A stretch of DNA of 10,554 nt from Desulfobacteraceae bacterium (GTDB taxonomy: Bacteria > Desulfobacterota > DSM-4660 > Desulfatiglandales > Desulfatiglandaceae), in assembly GCA_020349865.1 (NCBI GenBank), contig CP070700.1:4395417-4405970 (forward strand). The letters run 5' to 3'. Each line of letters opens with the position of its first letter. The stretch's first letter is position 1. The position numbers were made by a program, and so were the translations under genes. The notes under the pieces are model-generated. The model was not told the DNA's origin and made no database searches. It saw only the letters and a program-made list of their open reading frames with translations. Of this stretch, positions 1-5,569 are shown in pieces.

Positions 1-145
1 CGGACACAGGAAAAGCGGAAGACGTGCTCTCGGGGCTAACTGCGCATCCTATTAAGGCAATAGGCGGTAAAAAAGCAAGGACCGCCACTAATAAAGGCAA
101 GGGCCGTAGTCCCCGGCAAAGAGATTTCCGCGGGGTGCCGTTCAT
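1..145 (-). CDS. N-terminus of a lipoprotein, probably PA2778-type cysteine peptidase (partial)
   Basis: The reading frame starts at the ATG at 145-143 and runs off the left edge of the window, so only 48 codons are visible. The product opens with a short basic segment (MNGTPRKSLCRGLRP), then a hydrophobic core (PLLVAVLAFLPPIALIG) that ends in a lipobox, L-I-G-C, with the lipidated cysteine near residue 35. After it comes a Ser/Thr-rich linker. This is a classic signal peptidase II substrate. It begins 23 bp after the stop of the PA2779-type gene on the same strand, with only a weak ribosome site, so the two are probably co-transcribed. From general knowledge, PA2779-family genes are commonly followed by a PA2778-family lipoprotein with a C39-like cysteine peptidase domain. 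The visible part holds no catalytic residue, so the peptidase assignment is inference from context. The lipoprotein start itself is well supported. Confidence 0.65.
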   Translation of the reverse strand, partial: MNGTPRKSLCRGLRPLPLLVAVLAFLPPIALIGCAVSPESTSSAFPVS

Positions 146-168
146 CCGTTGCACAGCACGTATTGGTT

Positions 169-567
169 TTATTGAATCACAAGCCTTTTGCCAGTGATGA
201 AGAGTACGAGAGCAATAATTCCGACAATGACCAGGATGGCAACGAGTACGCTTAGGCTATCTCCACCTGCCGTAAGAGTATCAAGCTGGGTGGCAAGTCT
301 GTGGAGTTCATTGTCTGATAGCTTATCAAGCCGAGCCGTAACTTCCTGTTCGCTAAATCCCAGGGCTTTGAGACGTTGTTGGACAAGTTTCTGCTCAAGG
401 CTCTTTTTTACCGTGGCCATGTCTTGCTGTCGCATATTAGAGGAAACAGACTCATCCGAAGGAACAAACGCGGCCTGCACCCTGGGTACAATGCTGATGA
501 ATGCCATAGATACAACAAGCAGGACTGCAATTCGGCGCAGTAAAAGCTCATTCATTATGATACGCAT
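169..567 (-). CDS. PA2779-family exported membrane protein
   Basis: A 132-residue protein with an N-terminal signal sequence (basic RR at 11-12, hydrophobic core to about residue 28, likely cleavage after V-Q-A near residue 32). A soluble, helical, charged middle follows, rich in Q, K, E and L (about 40-95). A single C-terminal transmembrane helix (about 104-125) ends in GKRLVIQ. This layout and the L-x-x-L-G-F-S-x-x-E-V-x-x-R-L-x-x-L-S-D-x-E-L segment (67-88) match the PA2779 family, whose function is unknown to me. The start at 567 is chosen because AAGGAGGA sits 7 nt upstream (575-582); a second in-frame ATG at 555 lacks such spacing. It lies just upstream of the lipoprotein gene on the same strand. 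A candidate promoter with a perfect TTGACA lies at 649-677, immediately after the terminator of the small RNA gene. Confidence 0.8.
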   Translation of the reverse strand: MRIIMNELLLRRIAVLLVVSMAFISIVPRVQAAFVPSDESVSSNMRQQDMATVKKSLEQKLVQQRLKALGFSEQEVTARLDKLSDNELHRLATQLDTLTAGGDSLSVLVAILVIVGIIALVLFITGKRLVIQ

Positions 568-648
568 TGAAAGGTCCTCCTTCCTTATGATCCAGTTGTT
601 GAGTTCATAAACTGCAGGTGTAATTCCGGTGTGGCTAACATCAAAATC

Positions 649-677
649 AGATTACCGCCAAAGGTCTTCCTTGTCAA
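649..677 (-). promoter_or_regulatory. candidate sigma70 promoter of the PA2779-type gene
   Basis: On the minus strand TTGACA (677-672) is followed after exactly 17 nt by TAATCT (654-649), which matches the -10 consensus at only 3 of 6 positions. The -35 element overlaps the end of the T tract of the preceding terminator, so the gene pair would restart transcription just after the small RNA ends. Read-through from the small RNA promoter is the alternative source of transcript. Confidence 0.35.
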
Positions 678-717
678 AATAAAAAGGCCCCCTGAGCAAG
701 GAGGCCAACTCAGGGGG
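676..717 (-). terminator. intrinsic terminator of the small RNA gene
   Basis: On the minus strand CCCCCTGAG (717-709) pairs perfectly with CTCAGGGGG (696-688) around a 12-nt loop. CC and TTTTTATTTT (685-676) follow. The T tract lies only on the minus-strand side, which fixes the direction. Confidence 0.8.
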
Positions 718-718
718 G

Positions 719-740
719 TTGGAGTTATTAATTGGAGTTA
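719..740 (+). repeat. two direct copies of TTGGAGTTA
   Basis: TTGGAGTTA occurs at 719-727 and again at 732-740, with a period of 13 bp. In the small RNA this gives two copies of UAACUCCAA just before the terminator. Each can pair partly with UUGAG near the 5' end of the transcript. The proximal CCAAC can also pair with GUUGG, which reaches into the terminator loop. Alternative structures are therefore possible here. Confidence 0.6.
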
Positions 741-869
741 ACTATCCAACAGGGCGGCTCTTAAGCTTATAAAACGCAATAGCCTCATAAGGAATACACT
801 CATCCCTCAGAGGCCGCTTTAGTGCCTCCAGAGCAACCTATCCCACCTCAAGTCTATCTCTTGTGGTGT

Positions 870-898
870 TTTATAGAATACTTTATATTGTATGTCAA
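870..898 (-). promoter_or_regulatory. sigma70 promoter of the small RNA gene
   Basis: On the minus strand a perfect -35 TTGACA (898-893) is separated by 17 nt from TATAAA (875-870), a 5 of 6 match to the -10 consensus. An A/T-rich tract (TATTTTTTTCC) sits directly upstream of the -35 and could act as an UP element. Transcription would start near 864. Confidence 0.8.
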
Positions 899-1012
899 GG
901 AAAAAAATACACAATATATGGCTTTTTTATTTCAGCGTATTTATACGGCTTATGAAAGGCATTACAGGCAGCTGAGGAGCATGAATAAGGCCTAAGAAGA
1001 GTGTGCAAGGCG
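899..1012. other. non-coding spacer, nothing further recognised
   Basis: Apart from the A/T-rich tract next to the small RNA promoter, I see no gene, repeat or convincing signal between the small RNA promoter and the terminator at 1013-1041. Confidence 0.5.
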
Positions 1013-1041
1013 AAAGACAAAACCCTGGAGAATTCTCCAGG
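1013..1041 (-). terminator. terminator after the ferritin-like gene
   Basis: CCTGGAGAATTCTCCAGG (1024-1041) is a perfect 18-bp palindrome that folds as a 7-bp stem with an AATT loop. On the minus strand it is followed by GTTTTGTCTTT, a moderately T-rich tract. It sits about 33 bp after the stop codon of the ferritin-like gene, as expected for the end of the mmsA operon. Confidence 0.6.
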
Positions 1042-1074
1042 ATTCCTTACTTCACTAAACTCAGGATACTTTTT

Positions 1075-1506
1075 TTAAAATGCCTCCAGAGACTGAGAGC
1101 GTTCTTCTCTTTTCATAGCGATTTTTTTGAACAACCTTGGAATGTCGGCCATTAAGCCTTCTGAGAGCTGGGCCGCCTTGAGATAAAATCCTTTGATTGT
1201 TTCTTCTATTTCATGCGCCTTATTTGTCTCTTCGGATATATTCGCATTTTCAGACAGTAAGGCTTCAATTTCATAGTCGTCGGTATCAAGCCCCTCAAAG
1301 GCAAAATTTGACTCCAGGGTGTCTGTGATCACACCAAAATATGTCCGCTTGATGTTCTTTTCAAATTTCTTATTCTCCTTGGCCCAAGAAAGAAAGGTGT
1401 CCTTCAGTTCAGGATACTTTTCCGCGTGGTTCTCATAAAACAACGCGGAAGCGTTCTCTATCTTGGAGACATAACTCATCACTGCGGCCATTGTGCTGAG
1501 TTTCAT
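1075..1506 (-). CDS. degenerate ferritin-like (rubrerythrin-like) four-helix protein
   Basis: A 143-residue, almost wholly helical, acidic/basic protein with the pattern of a ferritin-like four-helix bundle: helix 1 (about 5-30, with E17, E25, H27), helix 2 (about 34-60), a loop, helix 3 (about 92-118) and helix 4 (about 121-141). In the active family each helix pair gives a carboxylate and an E-x-x-H motif for a di-iron centre. Here the corresponding segments read E44-N-K-K / E49-K-N-I and E134-R-S-S-type (REERSQ at 133-138), with no histidine, so an iron-oxidising role is doubtful. I chose the ATG at 1506, which shares one base with the mmsA stop (TGATG) and has AAGGTGG about 8 nt upstream. 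A GTG at 1515 lies inside that ribosome site. The overlap implies translational coupling to mmsA. The fold assignment is from pattern only; the function is unknown. Confidence 0.6.
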   Translation of the reverse strand: MKLSTMAAVMSYVSKIENASALFYENHAEKYPELKDTFLSWAKENKKFEKNIKRTYFGVITDTLESNFAFEGLDTDDYEIEALLSENANISEETNKAHEIEETIKGFYLKAAQLSEGLMADIPRLFKKIAMKREERSQSLEAF

Positions 1507-2969
1507 CAGAACCACCTTTCAATTACGATTTTAGGCTCAGTGAAAAATCGGATTACATCCCTTCCCTGGCCGTGGACTATGCCAAAAAAGGAGTCTTTTC
1601 TGCCTCCAAACGGGAAAAACGACATGGGTGCCACAATACCAACATTGATACCCACGTTGCCTGCCACAACATCGTGCCGGAACTGTCTGGCCCATTTACC
1701 ATTAGTGGTAAAGATGGAGGAGGCATTGCCATAGGGGTTGGCATGTATCATCTCTATGGCATCATCTAAGTCTTTTGCCCTCAGAACACTTGCCACAGGT
1801 CCGAAGATTTCCTCGCGTGCCAGGGACATGTCAGGGGTTACGTTCTCAAAGACACTGGGATTCAGAAAGCAGGTCTCAGGTACATCTCCCACCAGGTTCA
1901 GATTTCTTCCATCCAATGTCAACCTGGCCCCTTCAGAAACGCCCTTTTCTATAACCCCCACAATCCGTTTCTTTGATGCCGCATTCTGTAAAGGACCCAT
2001 CTGCACAGATTCGTCCAGGCCATCTCCTACCCTTATGTTCGCGGCTGCCTCCACAAACCTGTCAACAAATCGCCTGTAAAACCGCTCATCGCCCACCACC
2101 AGAAGGTTGGCCCCTGACAGACATCTCTGGCCAGTATTACCAAAAAACGAGGCAATCAGACTAACCATTGACTTCTCGATCTCCATGTCCGGCATAATGA
2201 CAATAAAATTCTTGGCCCCAGCCTGTGCAATAACCCGTTTGCCATTATCACCACATTGCTTGTAAATATGTCTTCCCACCGGGGTGGAGCCCACAAAAGT
2301 CACTCCCTGGATCTGTGGGTGCTCCATGAGGGCATCTGCCACATCTGCCTCACCATTTACCAGGTTGACCACACCTGGCGGGATGCCGGCATCATCCAAT
2401 AACTTAAACAGCTCTACCTGGCTCATGGGGGTCCTTGGGGATGATTTGACCACAAAGGTGTTGCCGCACGCAATGGCAAAGGGCAGAAACCACAACGGAA
2501 CCATGAATGGAAAGTTAAATGGCGCGATGCAACAAAATACCCCCATGGGTTGGTAAATGGCATACTCGTCCATACCGTGGGCAATGTCTTCCAGGTTAAA
2601 GCCCTGCATGAGCGAGGGTATGCCCGAGGCCACCTCCACCATCTCGATGCCTCGCCTTGTCTCTCCACGGGATTCATCAATAGTTTTTCCGTGTTCCTTG
2701 GTCTGCACGATGCTCAGCTCGTTAAAGTTCTCCTCCATTAGCTCGATCAAGCGGTGAAGGTACCTGGACCTGGCCACAGGCGGGGTATTCTTCCAGTCAT
2801 AATAGGCATCCTGTGCAGACCCGACTGCTGTATCCACGTCAGCCATGGTGGACATGGGTGCCTCGCATAGTAGGGTATCTCGGGCCGGGTTTATGATCTC
2901 TACATATTTATCTGTTTTAGCGTCAACCCACTCACCGTTGATAAAGTTCTGTAACCTTTCTGCTGGCAT
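1506..2969 (-). CDS. mmsA: CoA-acylating methylmalonate/malonate semialdehyde dehydrogenase
   Basis: A 487-residue member of the aldehyde dehydrogenase superfamily, cytoplasmic. Family knowledge: MmsA/IolA enzymes convert methylmalonate semialdehyde, CoA and NAD+ to propionyl-CoA, NADH and bicarbonate, or malonate semialdehyde to acetyl-CoA. Visible features are the oxyanion asparagine N152 in PFNFP, the NAD-binding GSTPVG (227-232), the catalytic cysteine C283 in GQRC with the family-typical arginine R282 before it, R106 in RRGIE, E387 in EEIFGP and the C-terminal FFG-x-x-H-GQG-R-D block. The general-base glutamate of hydrolytic ALDHs is replaced (A-G-A-K-N at 250-254), as expected for the CoA-acylating subgroup. 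Small departures are KSSPRTP where KPSERxP is usual and CLSGAN after the cysteine. The start has AAGGAGGAG upstream (2975-2983). It is first of two coupled genes and faces an acyl-CoA dehydrogenase divergently, which suits valine-type or propionate-linked catabolism. The exact substrate is not provable from sequence. Confidence 0.88.
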   Translation of the reverse strand: MPAERLQNFINGEWVDAKTDKYVEIINPARDTLLCEAPMSTMADVDTAVGSAQDAYYDWKNTPPVARSRYLHRLIELMEENFNELSIVQTKEHGKTIDESRGETRRGIEMVEVASGIPSLMQGFNLEDIAHGMDEYAIYQPMGVFCCIAPFNFPFMVPLWFLPFAIACGNTFVVKSSPRTPMSQVELFKLLDDAGIPPGVVNLVNGEADVADALMEHPQIQGVTFVGSTPVGRHIYKQCGDNGKRVIAQAGAKNFIVIMPDMEIEKSMVSLIASFFGNTGQRCLSGANLLVVGDERFYRRFVDRFVEAAANIRVGDGLDESVQMGPLQNAASKKRIVGVIEKGVSEGARLTLDGRNLNLVGDVPETCFLNPSVFENVTPDMSLAREEIFGPVASVLRAKDLDDAIEMIHANPYGNASSIFTTNGKWARQFRHDVVAGNVGINVGIVAPMSFFPFGGRKDSFFGIVHGQGRDVIRFFTEPKIVIERWF

Positions 2970-3293
2970 TGTTGCTCCTCCTTACGTGGTGTGTTTATAT
3001 GTCGTGTGATCATATCGAATTATCTGTTAACTTTAAATATAGTACATACGGATCTTTTAAAAAAGAAAGGAAGATATCAGCTGTTCACCAGGCTGTCAAA
3101 TTAAATGGAGGTTCTGGTCTATGAACAAAACAAGGGGCACTTTCTGATTGACAATATTGCCCCGTCTTCCTATAAAATTTGAGCTGATAAGGATTCAAAT
3201 GGAATCTATTTTTGTTTCGAAATTTCACGGTTCACGTCGTATCCTTCCCTGTTGATGGTTGAAGGGTCTGTGGAACAAGAAGGAAGGTCGATT
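2970..3293. other. divergent intergenic region between mmsA and the acyl-CoA dehydrogenase
   Basis: This holds the mmsA ribosome site, a clear plus-strand promoter (3148-3176) and about 110 nt of leader for the dehydrogenase. For mmsA the best -10 candidate on the minus strand is TATGAT (3014-3009), but no good -35 lies 17 nt away. An activator-dependent promoter is therefore possible. I saw no clear palindromic operator. Confidence 0.4.
3148..3176 (+). promoter_or_regulatory. sigma70 promoter of the acyl-CoA dehydrogenase gene
   Basis: A perfect TTGACA (3148-3153), a 17-nt spacer and TATAAA (3171-3176) give a near-consensus promoter. Transcription would start near 3183, leaving a leader of about 110 nt before the ATG at 3294. 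This start point lies downstream of no other gene and fits the divergent arrangement. Confidence 0.75.
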
Positions 3294-4445
3294 ATGGATT
3301 TTAACCTTTCAATGGAACAAGAGATCCTGCGAAGTTCGGTGCGTGATTTTGCCGAAAATGAGATCAGACCAGTCGCCAGAGAGCTGGACGAAAAAGAGGA
3401 GTTTTCCCATGACACCATGCGGAAGATGGGAGACCTGGGTCTTTTCGGAATGTTTGTATCCGAGAAGTACGGTGGCCAGGGCATGGATTACGTGTCATAT
3501 ATAATTGCAACAGAGGAAATTGCCAGGGTGGACGGTTCTCATGCGGCAACTGTGGCGGCAGGGAATTCTCTGGGAATCGGGCCACTCTATTATTTTGGAA
3601 ATGAGGAGCAGAAGGAGAAATACCTCCCTCAACTTTGCAGCGGGGAGGCACTTTGGGGTTTTGGGTTAACCGAGCCCAATGCTGGCTCAGACGCAGGGAA
3701 CTCCAAGACAACTGCTGTCTTGAAAGACGACCACTGGGTCATCAACGGCAGCAAGATATTTATTACCAATGCATCTACAAAAATTACGTCAGGGGTGACG
3801 TCTCTTTGCCGGACAGGCACGCGAGAAGACGGCCGGCCCGATCTGTCCTGCATCCTTATTGAACAGAATACTCCGGGATATGAGGCCAGGGAGATGCATG
3901 GGAAGATGATGTGGCGGGCTTCCAATACCAGCGAGCTCTACTTTGACGAGTGCCTGGTCCCCAAAGAGAATCTCCTGGGGCCAAGGGGAAATGGTTTTCA
4001 TCAGATGCTGGAGACTTTAGACGGAGGCCGTCTATCCATTGGGGCCATGGGGCTTGGAGGTGCACAAGGTTGTTTTGATCTCGCCCTTAAGTACAGTAAC
4101 GAACGTGTGCAGTTCGGCAAACCAATATCCAATTTTCAGGTGAACGCCTTTAAACTGGCCGACATGGCCCTTGAAATCGAGTGCGCCCGCCTTATTCTTT
4201 ACAAGGCCTGTTGGTTGAGGGATAACGACAAGCCATTTTCTAAAGAGGCGGCCATGGCGAAACTCCATTGCTCCGAAGTTATGTATCGATGTGCAAACCA
4301 CGCTGTTCAGCTTCATGGAGGTTACGGGCTTATGAAGGAGTATGACATCGAAAGGTTTTACAGAGATCAAAAGCTTCTGGATATTGGGGAAGGGACCTCG
4401 GAGGTCCAGCGTATTGTCATCTCAAGGCTCATCGGGGCTGTGTAA
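3294..4445 (+). CDS. acyl-CoA dehydrogenase (short/branched-chain type)
   Basis: A 383-residue FAD-dependent acyl-CoA dehydrogenase, the usual length for the soluble tetrameric family. It introduces the alpha,beta double bond into an acyl-CoA and passes electrons to ETF. The N-terminal helical domain begins MDFNLSMEQE. The middle beta domain has the flavin/substrate segment GLTEPNAGSD (124-133) and W-V-I-N-G-S-K-I-F-I-T-N (148-159). The C-terminal helical domain has R-x-Q-F-G-K-P-I (271-278), HGGYG (341-345) and EGTSEVQR (366-373), where E366 is the expected catalytic base. The start at 3294 is preferred over an in-frame ATG at 3252 because GAAGGAAGG precedes it at good spacing and the protein then begins at the family-typical position. 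The neighbouring mmsA suggests isobutyryl-CoA or a similar short acyl-CoA as substrate, but this is inference. Its last 24 bp overlap the convergent hydrolase gene. Confidence 0.92.
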   Translation: MDFNLSMEQEILRSSVRDFAENEIRPVARELDEKEEFSHDTMRKMGDLGLFGMFVSEKYGGQGMDYVSYIIATEEIARVDGSHAATVAAGNSLGIGPLYYFGNEEQKEKYLPQLCSGEALWGFGLTEPNAGSDAGNSKTTAVLKDDHWVINGSKIFITNASTKITSGVTSLCRTGTREDGRPDLSCILIEQNTPGYEAREMHGKMMWRASNTSELYFDECLVPKENLLGPRGNGFHQMLETLDGGRLSIGAMGLGGAQGCFDLALKYSNERVQFGKPISNFQVNAFKLADMALEIECARLILYKACWLRDNDKPFSKEAAMAKLHCSEVMYRCANHAVQLHGGYGLMKEYDIERFYRDQKLLDIGEGTSEVQRIVISRLIGAV

Positions 4446-5450
4446 AATTCGGAACGCATCCTTTGCTTCCCTCTCAAGGTCAGAGGTGCGCTGTTTATAG
4501 CGCGGTGAAAAATGGAATAAGTGCATATGCTTCACCCCTGCCTTTCCCGCCAGTTCCCCCGCTTCTCTTGCCGTGAGGTGATATTTTTTCAGGGCCAACT
4601 CTTTATCGCTATCCAGAAAAGCCGCCTCAATAAAAAGAAGATTCGCTCCCTTTGCGAGTTCGATAATCTTTCTTGAATTTTCGGGATTCCCTACCACATC
4701 TGTTATATATACAATTTTTTGCCCGGGTGAAATTCTTGCGATCTTTTTGACCAGATGAGCCCAACGAAATCTCTTTTCCCACACAACCTTTCCTTTATAC
4801 TTCCAATTAACAACGAAATCACCCTGAGGATCTTTTTTTTGATAGATTGCCCCCTTGAGCCTATTAAGCCAGGGACCTACGGGGAGACCGAGCTCTTTGA
4901 GCCCTTCCTTGATAATATTGACATAGAAGTTTTCACAAAGGGCCAGGCCGAGACAGGGTATTCGGTGATCAAGCAGGATGCCTTTCACTGTGAAGGATGG
5001 TTCTTCCAGGAGTGTGCTGGAGAAACGTCTTGATGAACCGGGCTTTTTGGGTTTAAAACGATCCTGGCAAATGTATGTCTTTGTAAATATCTTATCGTAG
5101 TGAACCTCGTTCACCTCAAGGGTAAAATCGTTTTCATATTCGCTGACAAGGTTCCATGCATATCCAGACAACTTGCCTTCCACGTGCTGGAAAAAGTCCG
5201 GGGGACCAAAGAGGTGGAGTTTTTTTTCCCTGCCAAGTAGAGTCCTGAGGAGGGTGTCAAAACCAATGAAATGGTCAATGTGAGTGTGGGTGACAAAAAC
5301 GTGTGTTATCTTTAGGAGGTCCTTAGAAGATAAGTTATGCAACGCACCGAGATCAAACATCAGGGCCCTTTTCTCAAAGAGAAAGGGGATGAATAGCCCT
5401 GGATCCGAAAAAGGATCGTTGATTAGTCGGGGTTGGAATGAAGGCCTCAT
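4422..5450 (-). CDS. RNase Z-like metallo-beta-lactamase-fold hydrolase
   Basis: A 342-residue protein with the zinc ligands of the RNase Z branch of the metallo-beta-lactamase fold: HTHIDH (H55, H57, D59, H60), LLDHRIPCLGLAL (D161-H162, the post-strand histidine motif), ITD (D251), IEAAF (275-279), HLTAREAGELA (291-301) and HFSPRY (313-318). These follow the order seen in tRNase Z enzymes. The usual N-terminal G-T-G-S-A motif is absent; the protein instead begins with an INDPFSDPGLF segment, and there is a long lysine-rich insertion at about 200-235. It may therefore be a paralogue acting on another phosphodiester or ester substrate rather than the tRNA 3'-processing enzyme. Only one ATG is usable; no Shine-Dalgarno sequence is visible, and the candidate promoter would start transcription only a few bases upstream. 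The 3' end overlaps the acyl-CoA dehydrogenase gene tail to tail. Confidence 0.8.
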   Translation of the reverse strand: MRPSFQPRLINDPFSDPGLFIPFLFEKRALMFDLGALHNLSSKDLLKITHVFVTHTHIDHFIGFDTLLRTLLGREKKLHLFGPPDFFQHVEGKLSGYAWNLVSEYENDFTLEVNEVHYDKIFTKTYICQDRFKPKKPGSSRRFSSTLLEEPSFTVKGILLDHRIPCLGLALCENFYVNIIKEGLKELGLPVGPWLNRLKGAIYQKKDPQGDFVVNWKYKGKVVWEKRFRWAHLVKKIARISPGQKIVYITDVVGNPENSRKIIELAKGANLLFIEAAFLDSDKELALKKYHLTAREAGELAGKAGVKHMHLFHFSPRYKQRTSDLEREAKDAFRILHSPDEP

Positions 5451-5462
5451 GACTATTTGATC

Positions 5463-5491
5463 AACATATTGAATTTACAAATGTTTGACAA
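5463..5491 (-). promoter_or_regulatory. candidate promoter of the RNase Z-like gene
   Basis: On the minus strand TTGTCA (5491-5486) and TATGTT (5468-5463) are 17 nt apart, matching the consensus at 5 of 6 and 4 of 6 positions. Transcription would begin near 5456, only about 6 nt before the ATG at 5450, giving an almost leaderless mRNA. The same bases read on the plus strand contain TTGACA (5485-5490), but no good plus-strand -10 follows it. Confidence 0.4.
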
Positions 5492-5569
5492 ATCTTAGCA
5501 AATGTGTCATTGTTTGCCAAGCTTGGGTGCGAAAACGGCTATTTTCAAAACGAAAAATCGGGGCCGCGA

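Larger units (their letters stand above)
676..864 (-). ncRNA. small RNA gene, about 190 nt, 6S-like fold
   Basis: Between a near-consensus promoter (870-898) and a strong intrinsic terminator (676-717) lies about 190 bp with no credible protein frame. The predicted transcript starts near 864. Read by eye, it folds as one long rod. A lower helix pairs UAGGUUGCUCU (about 840-830) with AGAGCCGCCCUG (about 761-750), with one mismatch and a bulge. Next comes a roughly symmetric open bubble (GGAGGCACU against AUAAGCUUA). Above it, AAAGCG pairs with CGUUUU, GCCUC with GAGGC, and GAGGGAU with AUUCCUU. The length and the rod with a central bubble resemble 6S RNA, the RNA polymerase-holoenzyme mimic, but I do not recognise the primary sequence. 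Alternatives are another trans-acting sRNA or an attenuating leader of the PA2779-type gene. Confidence is for a real RNA gene; the 6S identity is nearer 0.35. Confidence 0.6.

Noticed and set aside
3..200. Open plus-strand frame at the left edge ending at 198-200
   Set aside because: It is antisense to the lipoprotein start and runs into the PA2779-type gene. The translation is low in complexity and Arg/Lys/Gly-rich, while the minus strand shows a clean lipoprotein signal.
188..610. 140-residue plus-strand frame opposite the PA2779-type gene
   Set aside because: It is a shadow of the minus-strand gene: Ser/Arg/Thr-rich, no recognisable fold, and no ribosome site. The minus strand has signal peptide, membrane helix and AAGGAGGA.
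688..717. The GC-rich hairpin as a plus-strand terminator
   Set aside because: On the plus strand the stem is followed by TTGGAGTTATT without a T run and no plus-strand gene precedes it. The T tract is on the minus-strand side.
3252..3293. Upstream in-frame ATG of the acyl-CoA dehydrogenase, adding 14 residues
   Set aside because: It has no ribosome site, and the added residues do not match the family start. The ATG at 3294 has GAAGGAAGG and gives the family-typical beginning.
5504..5569. GTG start that would extend the IHF-like protein by 22 residues
   Set aside because: The extension has no family match and the protein would begin before the universal M-T-L-T-K opening. There is no good ribosome site.
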